Notes: generated by a model from the sequence alone, not told the origin. Positions 1-8,883 are shown, counted from the stretch's first letter. The stretch: 64,000 bases of DNA from RUG695 sp050943135 (GCA_050943135.1 JBMNOP010000007.1:62001-126000); one strand, 5' to 3'. Numbers and translations: made by a program.

Positions 1-154
1 CCGTGGTCTGGTAAGAGAGGTTACCAACATAGAGTTTCATACTTACTCACATCTTTCTCGCGTTCAGGAGAATGAGAGAACTTCGAAAGACCTCCTGAAC
101 AGCAAGCGCAGTCATCCGAAATTTCCGGACATCCTTCGGACGACCGAAGAAGCC

Positions 155-181
155 CCCCGCAAAGGGATACCCCTTGCGGGG
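155..181 (-). terminator. hairpin terminator after tmRNA
   Basis: A GC-rich inverted repeat (arms CCCCGCAA.. and ..TTGCGGGG) starts two bases beyond the tmRNA 3' end, read on the minus strand. It has no long U run after the stem, so it may end transcription weakly or act as a 3' processing and stability element. Confidence 0.55.
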
Positions 182-182
182 A

Positions 183-543
183 TGGAGGCGGCGGGAATCG
201 AACCCGCGTCCCGTGACAGCTCCGTGGGAGCGTCTACGTGTGTATCCGGCCTGTTTGAGTTTAACCCGACAAAGCCCGAGCCCGGCGGCGGTCCCTGTCA
301 AGCGGTCCGAAAACAAGGTTTAATCTCTCGCGTGTTCGGCGTGACGAAAGACGATCCGAAATTACCGTCCGATTATCTCATCTCTTCGGCAAAGACTCGC
401 AATCGGGGTTGCCTTTTCTTAGGCAGCCATAGCCATACTTTCGTTGGCAATTAAATTTATAGTCGGCTTTTTACGTGGCCTGCTGACCAACCACGACACG
501 CAACCCGTCACTTCACATGCCCGGTCGAATCCGGTTCGCCCCC
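183..543 (-). ncRNA. ssrA: transfer-messenger RNA (tmRNA)
   Basis: Rescues stalled ribosomes and tags the truncated peptide for proteolysis. The 5' end (GGGGGCG at 543) pairs with the 3' CGCCTCC at 190-184 to form the acceptor stem, with one G-U pair. The T-arm GGTTCGATTCC and the 5' GGATTCGACCGGG are the usual conserved tmRNA ends. The CCA is not encoded. The mRNA-like part has a stop codon at 421-419, and the likely tag is ANESMAMAA, resuming at GCC 448-446; a slightly longer tag starting upstream cannot be excluded. The 361-nt length is normal for a one-piece tmRNA. A -10-like TATACC lies at 554-549, about 6 nt before the 5' end. Confidence 0.95.
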
Positions 544-796
544 TAAATGGTATAGAGGATACAAACGCATAAAAAATATGCGCATGTCGGGTGCCCCCAA
601 ATAACGGAACAAGTTTATCACATATTTCAACAAATGACCAGGGTTTCGGTGAAAAAAGCCGGAAATTTTTCGAAAAAAACCGCGTTTTCCGAAATTTCGG
701 GTCGAATCGCCGAAAGGTTTCGACCCGCATCGGGTAACACGCCCCCGAGCGAAGCGGTAAGGGCCGCTTTGGGGGCGGGCTTGTCCGCGCCCCGGC

Positions 797-1171
797 TTAC
801 AGGAACTCTTCGAGAAGGATGACCGCGTTACGAACACAATCGTCGCAACTGCAGAGGGGCACACCGGTCTCGCGTCCCTTGATCTCTTTGCAGAGGGAAG
901 CGCCGCATTTCTCGGTAAACCCCTTCTGAAGCGCGGCGGCATCGCGTATGATCGGTTTACCGGCAAACTTCGTCAGGCCGAGTACCATCTGGGCACCGCA
1001 AAGCGCCCCGCAGGTTCCTTCCATGTTCCCCATCCCCGCCCCGAATCCGGCTCCGAGTCGGTCAAGAATTTCCGACGAAAGGACCGAATCGTCGGCAAAG
1101 GCGCCGAGGACCGACTGACAGCAGTTCTTCCCGTGATGTTTGAGGTCGACCGCCTTTTCGCTTCGCTGCAT
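797..1171 (-). CDS. C_GCAxxG_C_C family putative redox protein
   Basis: A 124-residue protein with the Cys pattern of the C_GCAxxG_C_C family: KNCCQSV near the N-terminus, then TCGALCGA, a lone Cys in the EKCGAS stretch, and SCDDCV near the end. The family is presumed to be redox-active or metal-binding; its reaction is not established. The start chosen is the ATG at 1171 because GGAG sits 8 nt upstream; in-frame starts further upstream lack this. It is the last of three small redox genes on the minus strand (ferredoxin, rubredoxin, this gene), with gaps of about 110 nt, so they may be co-transcribed and serve the same electron-transfer chain. The joint role is inference. Confidence 0.82.
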   Translation of the reverse strand: MQRSEKAVDLKHHGKNCCQSVLGAFADDSVLSSEILDRLGAGFGAGMGNMEGTCGALCGAQMVLGLTKFAGKPIIRDAAALQKGFTEKCGASLCKEIKGRETGVPLCSCDDCVRNAVILLEEFL

Positions 1172-1280
1172 CTGTTCTGCTCCGTTTCGCAAGATTGTCA
1201 TCAAAATCGGAGAGAGACACCTCCCTCCCGCGTTCGGAAAAACCGAACGCAAGCATCACGCCCGACGCGTGTTGCGGGTG

Positions 1281-1442
1281 CTATTCCATCTTCACGAACA
1301 TATCCTTACCGACCCCGCAAAGCGGGCAATACCAGTCGTCCGGAAGGTCTTCGAAGGCGGTCCCCGGCGCAATGTCGGTGTCGGAATCCCCAACCTCGGG
1401 ATCATAGATGTACCCGCAAGCTTCACATTGGTACTTACTCAT
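1281..1442 (-). CDS. rubredoxin
   Basis: A 53-residue rubredoxin, the normal length for the family. Two CxxCG knuckles, CEACGY near residue 6 and CPLCGV near residue 39, would bind one iron atom through four cysteines. The internal YDPEVGD, DIAPGTAFEDLP and DDWYCP segments are family hallmarks. It is a soluble one-electron carrier, often supplying superoxide or peroxide reductases and other oxygen-protection enzymes; none of those partners is visible here. GGAG lies about 10 nt before the ATG. It sits between a ferredoxin and a C_GCAxxG_C_C protein. Confidence 0.96.
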   Translation of the reverse strand: MSKYQCEACGYIYDPEVGDSDTDIAPGTAFEDLPDDWYCPLCGVGKDMFVKME

Positions 1443-1559
1443 TCTTGGTTTCTCCTTTTCGATTTCTCCTCACTTCAACCTGTTTTCCTTACCAAGGACC
1501 GCACACGGCGAGGACCGAAACGGCTCCGATGATCAGGTTCACAGACACAAAATTTTCTT

Positions 1560-1745
1560 TTACGCTTCTTCGATGGCGTCAACGGGACAATTCGCCTTCG
1601 CTTCGGCGGCGTCGGCAGAATCGACCTCGGCAACCTCGGCATCGACGGCAACCGCCAAACCATCGTCGCCGACCGAAAAAACATTGGGACATATCGATTC
1701 GCACAGACCGCACCCGATGCAATCGTCGTTGACCTTGTATTTCAT
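1560..1745 (-). CDS. small [4Fe-4S] ferredoxin
   Basis: A 61-residue acidic ferredoxin. Near the N-terminus CIGCGLCESICP supplies three cysteines plus the CP, and a distal NCPVDAIEE supplies the fourth, so a single [4Fe-4S] cluster is expected. The C-terminal half is Ala/Glu/Asp-rich. The start is the ATG of MKYKVNDD, preceded by GAGGAG at good spacing; an in-frame upstream extension to 1817 has no family character. It is the first gene of the redox trio on the minus strand, about 120 nt upstream of rubredoxin. It acts as a low-potential cytoplasmic electron carrier. Confidence 0.95.
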   Translation of the reverse strand: MKYKVNDDCIGCGLCESICPNVFSVGDDGLAVAVDAEVAEVDSADAAEAKANCPVDAIEEA

Positions 1746-1964
1746 CGTATTCTCCTCACTTCCGCCGAGAAAACATTTTTCGCAAAAGGTCGGGGGAAAT
1801 CGCGCCGAAAGCTGCACCGAAGACCCGCGCCTTCCGCGGTATCGACCGCTGCGCCATTCTACAACATTCCCGGTTGTTTGAATATGGCCGGGAGGCCCGA
1901 AGAAAAAAAGTTTTTCGAAAGAAGACGCCCTCGGAAATTCCGGCGGTAAAAAGGGGAAGCGCGG

Positions 1965-2366
1965 TCAGCCGAGACGAACATTGATCAAGCCGCGCAATTC
2001 TTCCTTCTGCTCGTCGATTTGACGCAGCACCTGCTCGGAACGCGCCTGAAATGCCTCGGTGTTTTGGCGGAGAGCCGATTCCCGGGCATTGAGCTTGGCG
2101 ATCTCTTCCTCGACATGCGCCTCGCGACGCCGGAGGTCGTTCTCGCGCGCGCCGAGGGCCTCAAGCGCCTCGTGAAGTTCATTCCACCGGGTCGAAAGTT
2201 CCGTTTCTTCCTTCACGAGATGTTCGAGACGCTCGGCCGTCGAAAGTTTCGTCTTGCGCACGATGTTCTCGAAACTGGCGATCCGTTGGTTCAGGGCCGA
2301 TTCGCGCCGGTTCAGGTCGTCGTCTTCCGATGATCGGGGAAAGGGGGATTTGTTCTCGTCGTACAT
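1965..2366 (-). CDS. hypothetical coiled-coil protein
   Basis: A 133-residue highly charged protein, not recognised. From about residue 20 to the end it shows heptad-like spacing of Leu/Ile with many Glu, Arg and Gln, which predicts a continuous coiled coil. There is no signal peptide or membrane segment. The first 20 residues are acidic and probably disordered. Ribosome-binding support for the start at 2366 is weak (GGATCGAGC about 10 nt upstream). Coding bias on the minus strand looks genuine, but the function is unknown. Confidence 0.6.
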   Translation of the reverse strand: MYDENKSPFPRSSEDDDLNRRESALNQRIASFENIVRKTKLSTAERLEHLVKEETELSTRWNELHEALEALGARENDLRRREAHVEEEIAKLNARESALRQNTEAFQARSEQVLRQIDEQKEELRGLINVRLG

Positions 2367-3326
2367 GGCATGCTCGATCCGGTGAACGTTTTGGGAAGGG
2401 GCGTTAAACTCCCCGCAGTCGTTATAATCGGCATACTTTCACGGAAAATTCAGTCGAATCCCCCGATTTTTCCCCCGGCGTAAATGCCCGGAAGCCACGA
2501 TCCCCCTCTCCGCCCCCCGGCCCCTTAGAGGTTGTCACGCAAACGAGCTTACATCAAAGCGGGCCGGTTGCGCAAGCGCCGTCGGCCCCCAAAGGATCAA
2601 GGCACGGCCGAGCAACATCCTGATGTTATCTCTTCCCACGTTGTCCCATTCTTCTTCGGAGCAGGTGGTATTGTGAGACTTTCCGCAAAATGCGTCATTC
2701 CACCGGTTCGGATCGACGTCGGTCGCGATTGGGGCAAGGTCGGTGATTTCAAAGCCGCCCGATTCCTCGTCCCGCCTCAACCCGAGACGGTATTTTTTCC
2801 CCGTAACGGTTCACGGGTTGAATCAAACCGTCCCTCTTAACACTCAACGACGTGGTTCGGGAAGTCGATGACCACGGCCCGTTCCGACTCCGCTTCGGCC
2901 CTTCGTTTTGTTGGGTACGTGTACCGGAGGGAACGCCCCATGGTCGAAATATTTTGGGTATGCTCGTTCCGCTTCCGATCCGCGGTCCCGGGAAACCGCG
3001 CGCACTCTTCCTTTTCGGCGCCGAAGCCGATGGTCGCCGCAAAGCAGAGGATCGCCGTGACCAACAGGGGGAAAAGCATCTCGGGGGTACCGTGTTTCGT
3101 GGCTGTCGCCTTATCGATTTTCGCGGGGAAATCCGGGTTCGGGAAATGACCGAAACGTTGATTACGGGCCGACACCATAAACCGCGCGCCGCCACCAACA
3201 ACCCCCCTTTCACCGCGGCGGTGCAAGACGTTTCGCGCGGTCCTCCTAAGACTTTCGGGCAAAGAGTCGCCCGGCATTGCCATTTTTCAAAATGTTACCG
3301 GATGCCGGGGTCGCCCAAATGGTAGA
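2367..3326 (-). pseudogene. degraded coding region, fragments only
   Basis: No intact gene is visible in this 960-nt stretch. On the minus strand protein-like segments occur in different frames. One at about 3180-2837 contains a hydrophobic signal-like segment (LFPLLVTAILCFAATIGFGA) and ends at a stop. The next, about 2800-2535, reads TVTGKKYRLGLRRDEESGG... and is preceded by two in-frame TGA stops. The pattern fits one exported protein gene broken by frameshifts and stops. The parent family is not recognised. Two unrelated short reading frames are an alternative. Confidence 0.35.
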
Positions 3327-4187
3327 TCAGTCCCAAACCAAGCGGTAGGCGTCAAAGACAGGTCCGTCGATACAGGTGCGGCGGTAATCGATTGTTCCCT
3401 CCTCGGTGCGGTATTCGACGACGCAACCGAAACAGAGCCCTATGCCGCACGACATCGGTGTCTCCAAAGAGGTCCAGCAGGGGACGTTCCCGAAACGTTT
3501 CGCGGTTTCGAAAACCGCGGCAAGCATCGGCTGTGGTCCGCAGGCGGCAATGAGCGACTCTTTCGGGACGATGGTCCCTTTCGCCTCGAGAAGCGCGGTA
3601 ACCGTTCCTTTCACCCCTTCCGAACCGTCGTCGGTCGCAAGCCGCACATCGACGCCGAGGTTCCGAAAATCATCGAGGTTCGGAATTCGCTCTTTGTTCC
3701 GCGCGCCGTAAAGAAGTTTCAGTTCGGGTGGGTCGGAAAGGGCCGTGTACTTTTCGGCCAAAAGGTAAAACGGTGTGTAGCCGATTCCCCCGGCAACCAT
3801 CAGTACGCGCCGCGCGACCGGTCGGCCATCCTTTTCGATCGGTGTCCAGCCGCCTCCGAGCGGCCCCCACCACCGAAGGGAAGCGCCGGATTCGATCCGG
3901 ACAAGCCGTTCGGTCATGTTCCCGACGACCAGGTAGATCACCCGTACACGGCCCGAACGACGGTCAACGCTATAGACGGCGAACGGACGGCCCAGGAGCG
4001 GGGAATAGAGCCCGGCCAGGCGAAGCATGATAAACTGGCCGGGTCGGACGGCGGCGGCAAGTTCCGGCGCGGTAAACTCGACCAGCCAGGTCCCTTCTGC
4101 CACCGGCCGACTTTCGGTCACCGTTCCGGTACCTTCCCTCAAATTCGGATGATGTTCCCGAAACGCGTTCTCGTTTTCGATGGTCAT
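3327..4187 (-). CDS. pyrK: PyrK-like FAD/[2Fe-2S] oxidoreductase subunit
   Basis: A 286-residue ferredoxin-NADP reductase fold protein resembling the electron-transfer subunit of class 1B dihydroorotate dehydrogenase, which passes electrons between the PyrD FMN centre and NAD. RPFAVYS at 67-73 is the FAD-binding signature, GGIGYTP at 133-139 contacts NAD(P), and Cys247, Cys252, Cys255 and Cys272 form the characteristic [2Fe-2S] site (CGIGLCFGC...C). Family members are usually about 250-280 residues. It follows the condensation-domain gene by only 15 nt on the same strand, so the two are probably co-transcribed. No pyrD is present in the window, so the partner is either elsewhere or different. 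Confidence 0.85.
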   Translation of the reverse strand: MTIENENAFREHHPNLREGTGTVTESRPVAEGTWLVEFTAPELAAAVRPGQFIMLRLAGLYSPLLGRPFAVYSVDRRSGRVRVIYLVVGNMTERLVRIESGASLRWWGPLGGGWTPIEKDGRPVARRVLMVAGGIGYTPFYLLAEKYTALSDPPELKLLYGARNKERIPNLDDFRNLGVDVRLATDDGSEGVKGTVTALLEAKGTIVPKESLIAACGPQPMLAAVFETAKRFGNVPCWTSLETPMSCGIGLCFGCVVEYRTEEGTIDYRRTCIDGPVFDAYRLVWD

Positions 4188-4202
4188 TGACTCCCTTTCG
4201 GG

Positions 4203-5552
4203 TTACTCTTCGGCCGGGGCGCCGATGGTGTGAAAGACGCGCCTCTTACAGGCGTCAAAAGCAAAAGCGATCTGCTCGGAGGTCAGATACCGTTCGTCGA
4301 AACGCATCGCCATCCCGAGCCGCCCGGCATAGCTCCGGACGCTCCAACTGGTAAACGTCTTGGCACGGATCGGGGGCATTCCCCATATCGTGTCCAGAAC
4401 GCAGTCCCCGACGATCAGACGCCCATCGTCTGTTCGGGGGAGCGGTGTCTGTTTGAACAGGATTCCGAGGTTCGAGAGAACCGTCGTCGACCAGCAGCGG
4501 CGGCCGTGCAATACGATCTTGATCCCGCCGAACGTGTTCCGTTTCGAGCGGAGGTTCACCAGGAGCGTGTACCCCTGATCGGTACGTTTGATCCAGTCGG
4601 TCTCGCGATGGATTCCCCGGACAAACTCGTCGTCGTCACCGATTTGCGAGGGACGTCTGTCGATGAAAACCATCGAAACGACGTTCGTTGCGAAGAGCGG
4701 GGGAATCTCGGGCGAACGCATATTGACCGGCATCGCCACCCGAATCCATTGGTTCTTGGTCGGTACGAATTTCTTTCTGAAATCGCCACAGGAACGGATG
4801 AAATCGACCAACATCCGGTCATTGATCGAGAGCCCGAGTTCTTTGGCCTTGGCGCGGTACGCCGCAGACTGTTCGGCGGAAAGTTCAAAGGTCTTGTAGA
4901 GGATCGGGTGTTCGACCGGGGTTTTGTAGTCGATCCGCCTGACCGGCAGCAGAGGTTTCGCATCGTGTAAAAGGAGGTCGCGCGTCGACTTCGTCCCGTT
5001 CGAAAGAAGTTTGAAGTAACGCCCCCACGTCTGGTTCGGGGCGAGTCTTTCCCTCATGCTGTCGGGCGAGATGGGCGGGTAGACCCCCGGCGTGATCTCC
5101 ACCCCTTTTTTTGCGGCGTAGTTGATGAAGGCGTCTTCAAAGAAGCCCATAATTCCCATCCCGTCGGCAACGGAATGATGAACCGAAACCCCCAGTTCGG
5201 TGTAGGGGCGCCCTTCGTCTTCCCCGGCACGATAGAAGGCCCGAAAGCCGCACGTTTTGCGAATGTCGGGTAGGGGGAGAGACTTTTCCTCTTCGGCGGA
5301 ATCGTAGCAGAACAGTTCGGGCAGATCGTCGCGGTATTCCCAATACGGTTTTCCGCATCGGAGAACGATACGCGCATTCATCAGCGGATGACGGAGGACG
5401 GCGGCCCGAAGCGATTCCTGCAGAAGGTCGGGGTCCAGTTTTCCCGAAAACCGAAACATCTGCCAACTGGCCATCGGAAAAGCCGGTGTCTCGTCCCAGA
5501 ACATATACTCTTCGAACGGGGTCAGGCGATACTCTTTACGGAATGAACTCAT
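4203..5552 (-). CDS. stand-alone condensation-domain acyltransferase-like protein
   Basis: A 449-residue protein of the chloramphenicol-acetyltransferase-like superfamily (NRPS condensation, PapA5, alcohol acetyltransferase). The catalytic HHxxxDG motif is present as HHSVADG at 125-131. The N-terminal F-G-KLDPDLLQESL-RHP segment is typical of condensation-type enzymes. It has no carrier, adenylation or membrane domain, so it would be a cytoplasmic acyltransferase joining an activated acyl group to an amine or alcohol; the substrate is unknown. It lies 15 nt upstream of the PyrK-like gene on the same strand. Its own upstream region, 5553-5632, is short and holds no recognisable promoter. Confidence 0.8.
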   Translation of the reverse strand: MSSFRKEYRLTPFEEYMFWDETPAFPMASWQMFRFSGKLDPDLLQESLRAAVLRHPLMNARIVLRCGKPYWEYRDDLPELFCYDSAEEEKSLPLPDIRKTCGFRAFYRAGEDEGRPYTELGVSVHHSVADGMGIMGFFEDAFINYAAKKGVEITPGVYPPISPDSMRERLAPNQTWGRYFKLLSNGTKSTRDLLLHDAKPLLPVRRIDYKTPVEHPILYKTFELSAEQSAAYRAKAKELGLSINDRMLVDFIRSCGDFRKKFVPTKNQWIRVAMPVNMRSPEIPPLFATNVVSMVFIDRRPSQIGDDDEFVRGIHRETDWIKRTDQGYTLLVNLRSKRNTFGGIKIVLHGRRCWSTTVLSNLGILFKQTPLPRTDDGRLIVGDCVLDTIWGMPPIRAKTFTSWSVRSYAGRLGMAMRFDERYLTSEQIAFAFDACKRRVFHTIGAPAEE

Positions 5553-5632
5553 CTGTTCACCTAACGATTCCTGACGGCCGATATACCGACCGAAAAAATG
5601 TGGTGTGACGCCGTAGACACACGAATCGCGGC

Positions 5633-8404
5633 CTAACGCAAACCGGCGTTGGGACGGGGTTTTTGAGCGAGGCGGTCACGCAAAGCTTTCAGGCGGGGAT
5701 ATTCGCCCGCGGTGCCATGTGCGTTCGGAGCCTCGGTCACCGAAACGGCAAACCAGCCGTCGGAGATCCGGCACAATCCGGTCGAAAGGCCGGCAAAGCG
5801 CTCGTCCCGATCGAAGACTTTCGGCCGAAGGGCCACGCGCGTTTCGGGTGCGAAGATCTTCGAGAAGAGTCCGCGCAACGGAATCTGTGCCCGAATATTC
5901 ATCGGGCCGGAAATACCGATCACGCCTTCGCGTACCAAGTGGGGAACCCCGTTTTCGTCGTCCTGAACGGTGTATGTAACCACCGCCTCGACGTTGTCCC
6001 AACTTTCGTCGCCGAGTTCGATGTACTCGAACCGCAGGCGGAGGCGTATCCGGTTGTCTTGAAACGAAATCGAAACCGGGTCCGTTTCTTTCATCTCGAA
6101 TTCGACCCACAGGTCGCTGTTGTACTCGATTTTCGGTGCGGTACGGCGGAACTTCGCAGCCACATGCTCGGCGAGTTCTTCCGGTCTCCAGCCTCGCCCC
6201 CCCAGGTCGAGACGCGAGAGTAAGGTGTTCAGGGCCGACTCGTGAATCTTCAGGTCGGCATACGCGCCGCGGAGCGTCGGCGGTTCGGCGGTCTGACTGC
6301 CGAGCGAGCTCGGTTCCGAAAGGCGGAGCGAGGCAAGAAGCCAGTCGTCCGTCGTGCGCGAATCTTGTAACGTAAGGTTCAGGCCCAACTCGTTGAGTCG
6401 CGAGTAAAATCCATCGGTCAGGCGATTATTCACCTGCATGAATCGGTCGGTCGACTCGGTGTCGATCCGCCGTCTCACTTCGGCTTCGATCTTTCCGCGT
6501 GTTTCCTGGCGAAGCGCCTCTTGCTGGGACTGATATTCCCCTTTCACCACTTCGCGGGTTAGCCCGCCGAGGATCGGTACAAAGTCGATATTGGTTCGGA
6601 CATCGCTGAGCATATTGGTGTTACTGACATTCACCTGCGAATCCGACCAGGTCATCCCCCGGTCTCCCCATTCGAGCTGCTTGACGCCGACATAGTTGGC
6701 ATAACTCTCGTTAAAGATTTTCGCCGGGAACACCTCGCTCTTGGTCGAGGCGACGATCCGCCCGACCACCACAAGGTTCATCAGGAGCCGGGACTTGTCG
6801 GGCACGAGTTGAATCCGTACCTGGGTATCGGTTCGGCGGGAACCGGCAACCGGATTCCCGAGAATCCTTTCCTGAACCACATCGAATTCCGGGTCGCGAA
6901 TCGGCAGAAATCGGTTGATGAACGCCTGGGAAACATAGACTTTCAGGTTCGGATTGTTGTATATCGTTCCGATCGCCTCGCCCAGATGTCGACTCACCCC
7001 GAAAGGAGAAGTTTTCATCCGATAGGCCGCACGGCCGAGCTCGCGCCCGGTATCGCCGCCGCCGCCCCGTTCGTATTCTTCGTAGAGCGAGAGGACCGCG
7101 TACGGGTCGGACTGATCTCCGACCATCGTCCGAAGCATCTGGTACCACGCCTGCGGTACCGCGTGCCGGAATACCGCTTTCTGCGATTCGGTCAGCGACG
7201 GCGACTTGATCTTCAAACAGATCGAATTGATATGATCGCGCAGAAGTGCCAGATCGGCTTTCCGACCCTCGTTTTCCGGAACCAGGTCGGCGGTCAGGTA
7301 GGGACGGAAGAACGTGTCGTCCTCGGCACTGTTGCTCTCGAGTCGTTGCAAGACCGCGTAAAGCGCGTCGATTTCAAAATTTTTCCGCCAGCGGAGCGCC
7401 GCGGGGGTCACCCCGAAATAGTTCTGAACGGCAACCGTCTTCTCCTTGAGCGCGGCCGTCTCTTTCGCGGTAATCGTCCGCGGTTTGGGAAGCCCGCCGA
7501 GCGGAACACCGTCGAAATAGTCGGACGCGGCGGTCCAAAGGTAAACACGGCGGTCGAGGGAATGCCGGAACGCGCGAACGATCGCCACACGCTCTTCGGG
7601 AGAACGGAGTTCAAGGCCGGAACCTTTCGCCGCGGTCTCGGCATCGGCCTGTCCGCCATACTTTTCGGAGGCACGCGCCTTCGCGAAGCTGTTTTCCCTG
7701 TTAAGGAAATTTCCGCGGCGATGGTGCTGCTTCTCGGCCCGAAGCCTCTCTTCCGAGGTCATCAGCGAGGTTTCGGTGAAATCGTTCCGGACAATCTGTC
7801 CGCTCAAACGGCGTAGCGCGACACGCGCCTTGGCCGGGTCTTGTTCCAAGAGGGGAAAGACCTCACGAAGTTGCCACTCGATGGCGGCCGACCATTCGGA
7901 GATCGGTTCGAAGCTGCGAAAAAGTTCAAAGCGGCTGTCGATTTCCCCCTCGGCCATCGCCCGGAGGAGTTCACCGCGAATGTCAACTTCTTCGGGAAAG
8001 TCAACCTCTTCTCCTTCCGGATACGCCTCGTCGCCGGCAACCGATTCCCCGAGCGGGGAATCGGCGGCCGCCTCGCGCGAAAACGTGTCGTCCTCACCGA
8101 CGCCGAGGAAATGCTCGTCGGCACCCTCTTCGAGGGCGGACTCGGATGGCAAGGGAAGCGATTCCTCCGCAGGTTTTGCCACAGGTTCCGGAACGATCAT
8201 CTCCGAATCGTCGGGCTCGTCGGTCGTGATGAAAAGGGCGTCCTCTGCCGGGATCGGGAGCGACAACTCGCCGGTCGACGCCGCAAGAGCCGTCAGGCCC
8301 CAAAACGCCGACAAACCGCAGAGAATCAGTTTCGACAGAAAATCAATCCCCGGCCGTGCCGTCTCTTTTCGCATCATTACCCGAATTTTCGAGTCACGCA
8401 CCAT
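5633..8404 (-). CDS. large exported protein of unknown function
   Basis: A 923-residue protein, family not recognised. A hydrophobic stretch (residues about 23-42, LSKLILCGLSAFWGLTALAA) after a basic N-terminus is a signal peptide. It is followed by an acidic low-complexity segment (about 50-150) rich in Glu, Asp, Pro and Ala, then a mixed helical region and a C-terminal third with beta-rich character. No lipobox or C-terminal membrane anchor was seen. AGGAAAG sits 7 nt before the ATG at 8404, supporting that start over the two in-frame ATGs about 10 codons later. It is probably periplasmic. It stands alone between the condensation-domain gene and cassette A. Confidence 0.72.
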   Translation of the reverse strand: MVRDSKIRVMMRKETARPGIDFLSKLILCGLSAFWGLTALAASTGELSLPIPAEDALFITTDEPDDSEMIVPEPVAKPAEESLPLPSESALEEGADEHFLGVGEDDTFSREAAADSPLGESVAGDEAYPEGEEVDFPEEVDIRGELLRAMAEGEIDSRFELFRSFEPISEWSAAIEWQLREVFPLLEQDPAKARVALRRLSGQIVRNDFTETSLMTSEERLRAEKQHHRRGNFLNRENSFAKARASEKYGGQADAETAAKGSGLELRSPEERVAIVRAFRHSLDRRVYLWTAASDYFDGVPLGGLPKPRTITAKETAALKEKTVAVQNYFGVTPAALRWRKNFEIDALYAVLQRLESNSAEDDTFFRPYLTADLVPENEGRKADLALLRDHINSICLKIKSPSLTESQKAVFRHAVPQAWYQMLRTMVGDQSDPYAVLSLYEEYERGGGGDTGRELGRAAYRMKTSPFGVSRHLGEAIGTIYNNPNLKVYVSQAFINRFLPIRDPEFDVVQERILGNPVAGSRRTDTQVRIQLVPDKSRLLMNLVVVGRIVASTKSEVFPAKIFNESYANYVGVKQLEWGDRGMTWSDSQVNVSNTNMLSDVRTNIDFVPILGGLTREVVKGEYQSQQEALRQETRGKIEAEVRRRIDTESTDRFMQVNNRLTDGFYSRLNELGLNLTLQDSRTTDDWLLASLRLSEPSSLGSQTAEPPTLRGAYADLKIHESALNTLLSRLDLGGRGWRPEELAEHVAAKFRRTAPKIEYNSDLWVEFEMKETDPVSISFQDNRIRLRLRFEYIELGDESWDNVEAVVTYTVQDDENGVPHLVREGVIGISGPMNIRAQIPLRGLFSKIFAPETRVALRPKVFDRDERFAGLSTGLCRISDGWFAVSVTEAPNAHGTAGEYPRLKALRDRLAQKPRPNAGLR

Positions 8405-8716
8405 CAGAGTCTTTCCTACACGAGGCGGACCGGACTCCGGGCCGAAACCGCCAACGCAGAATTAAAAACCTATCTGTTCATCGGAAAACGGATTCAGCCG
8501 ACTGAAGTTAAAATATTACGGTTACACCGTTTTCTCCTATCGCCCGACCTGGTCTCTCCGCGCGAAAAAGTATAGTGCCCGGGAACTTGAAGACCGTTGA
8601 ACGGCTTGGTTCGATTTCTGTTGCAACCACCGTCGTCATGGTACTCTGAATTACCGCTGTCCGGCCGAGCTCTTTTTTGGCTCGGTTGCGGCCGGAAAGG
8701 AGAGTTTGCAAAGAGC

Positions 8717-8745
8717 TTGACAATAGGGGAGGAACCAAGAATAAT
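8717..8745 (+). promoter_or_regulatory. sigma70-type promoter in left repeat
   Basis: TTGACA at 8717-8722, a 17-nt spacer and AATAAT at 8740-8745, near-perfect for a vegetative promoter. The same element is conserved in the right repeat. Here it points rightwards, antisense to the fusion gene that ends at 8948. There is no obvious ORF directly downstream. Confidence 0.65.
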
Positions 8746-8785
8746 ATGCAGAAATAACGATGAGAGGGATGAGATCTGTTTTCCA

Positions 8786-8820
8786 CCCTTGATTACCCCC
8801 CGCGGGGGATAAATCAAGGG
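8786..8820 (+). promoter_or_regulatory. GC-rich near-palindrome downstream of promoter
   Basis: Arms CCCTTGATTA... and ...ATAAATCAAGGG surround CCCCGCGGGG. It would form a hairpin about 35 nt into the predicted transcript. It corresponds to the perfect 38-bp palindrome in the right repeat, with one base lost and one changed. It could be an RNA hairpin (attenuator, small RNA) or a protein-binding operator. Confidence 0.5.
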
Positions 8821-8864
8821 CAAGATGCTCCACGATACGACCCGGTTTCATGTCCGGGAAAACA

Positions 8865-8883
8865 GGACCACCTCACGGTGGCC
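8865..8883 (-). terminator. terminator for hydrolase-DUF1559 fusion gene
   Basis: On the minus strand GGCCACC-GTGA-GGTGGTCC is followed by TGTTTTCC. The stem-loop with a short U tract lies about 65 nt beyond the stop codon of the fusion gene. Confidence 0.55.

Larger units (their letters stand above)
8614..8826 (+). repeat. left copy of inverted ~200-bp repeat flanking cassette A
   Basis: This stretch matches, imperfectly but along its whole length, the reverse complement of 12519-12713. Shared landmarks in order are CTGAATTACCGCTGTCCGG, GGCCGGAAAGG, a TTGACA-N17-AATAAT promoter and a GC-rich palindrome. The left copy has about 20 extra bases between promoter and palindrome and a small loss in one palindrome arm. 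No open reading frame is conserved between the copies. The intervening segment is cassette A, so the pair could recombine to invert it or mark the ends of a former mobile unit. Confidence 0.8.

Noticed and set aside
508..966. Long minus-strand frame running into the tmRNA gene
   Set aside because: It overlaps the tmRNA and the C_GCAxxG_C_C gene out of frame and shows no protein family character.
1805..1865. tRNA-like stretch on the minus strand (TGGCGCAGCGGT...)
   Set aside because: A box-A-like segment is present but there is no T-loop (GTTCGAATC) or acceptor stem, so no tRNA can be drawn.
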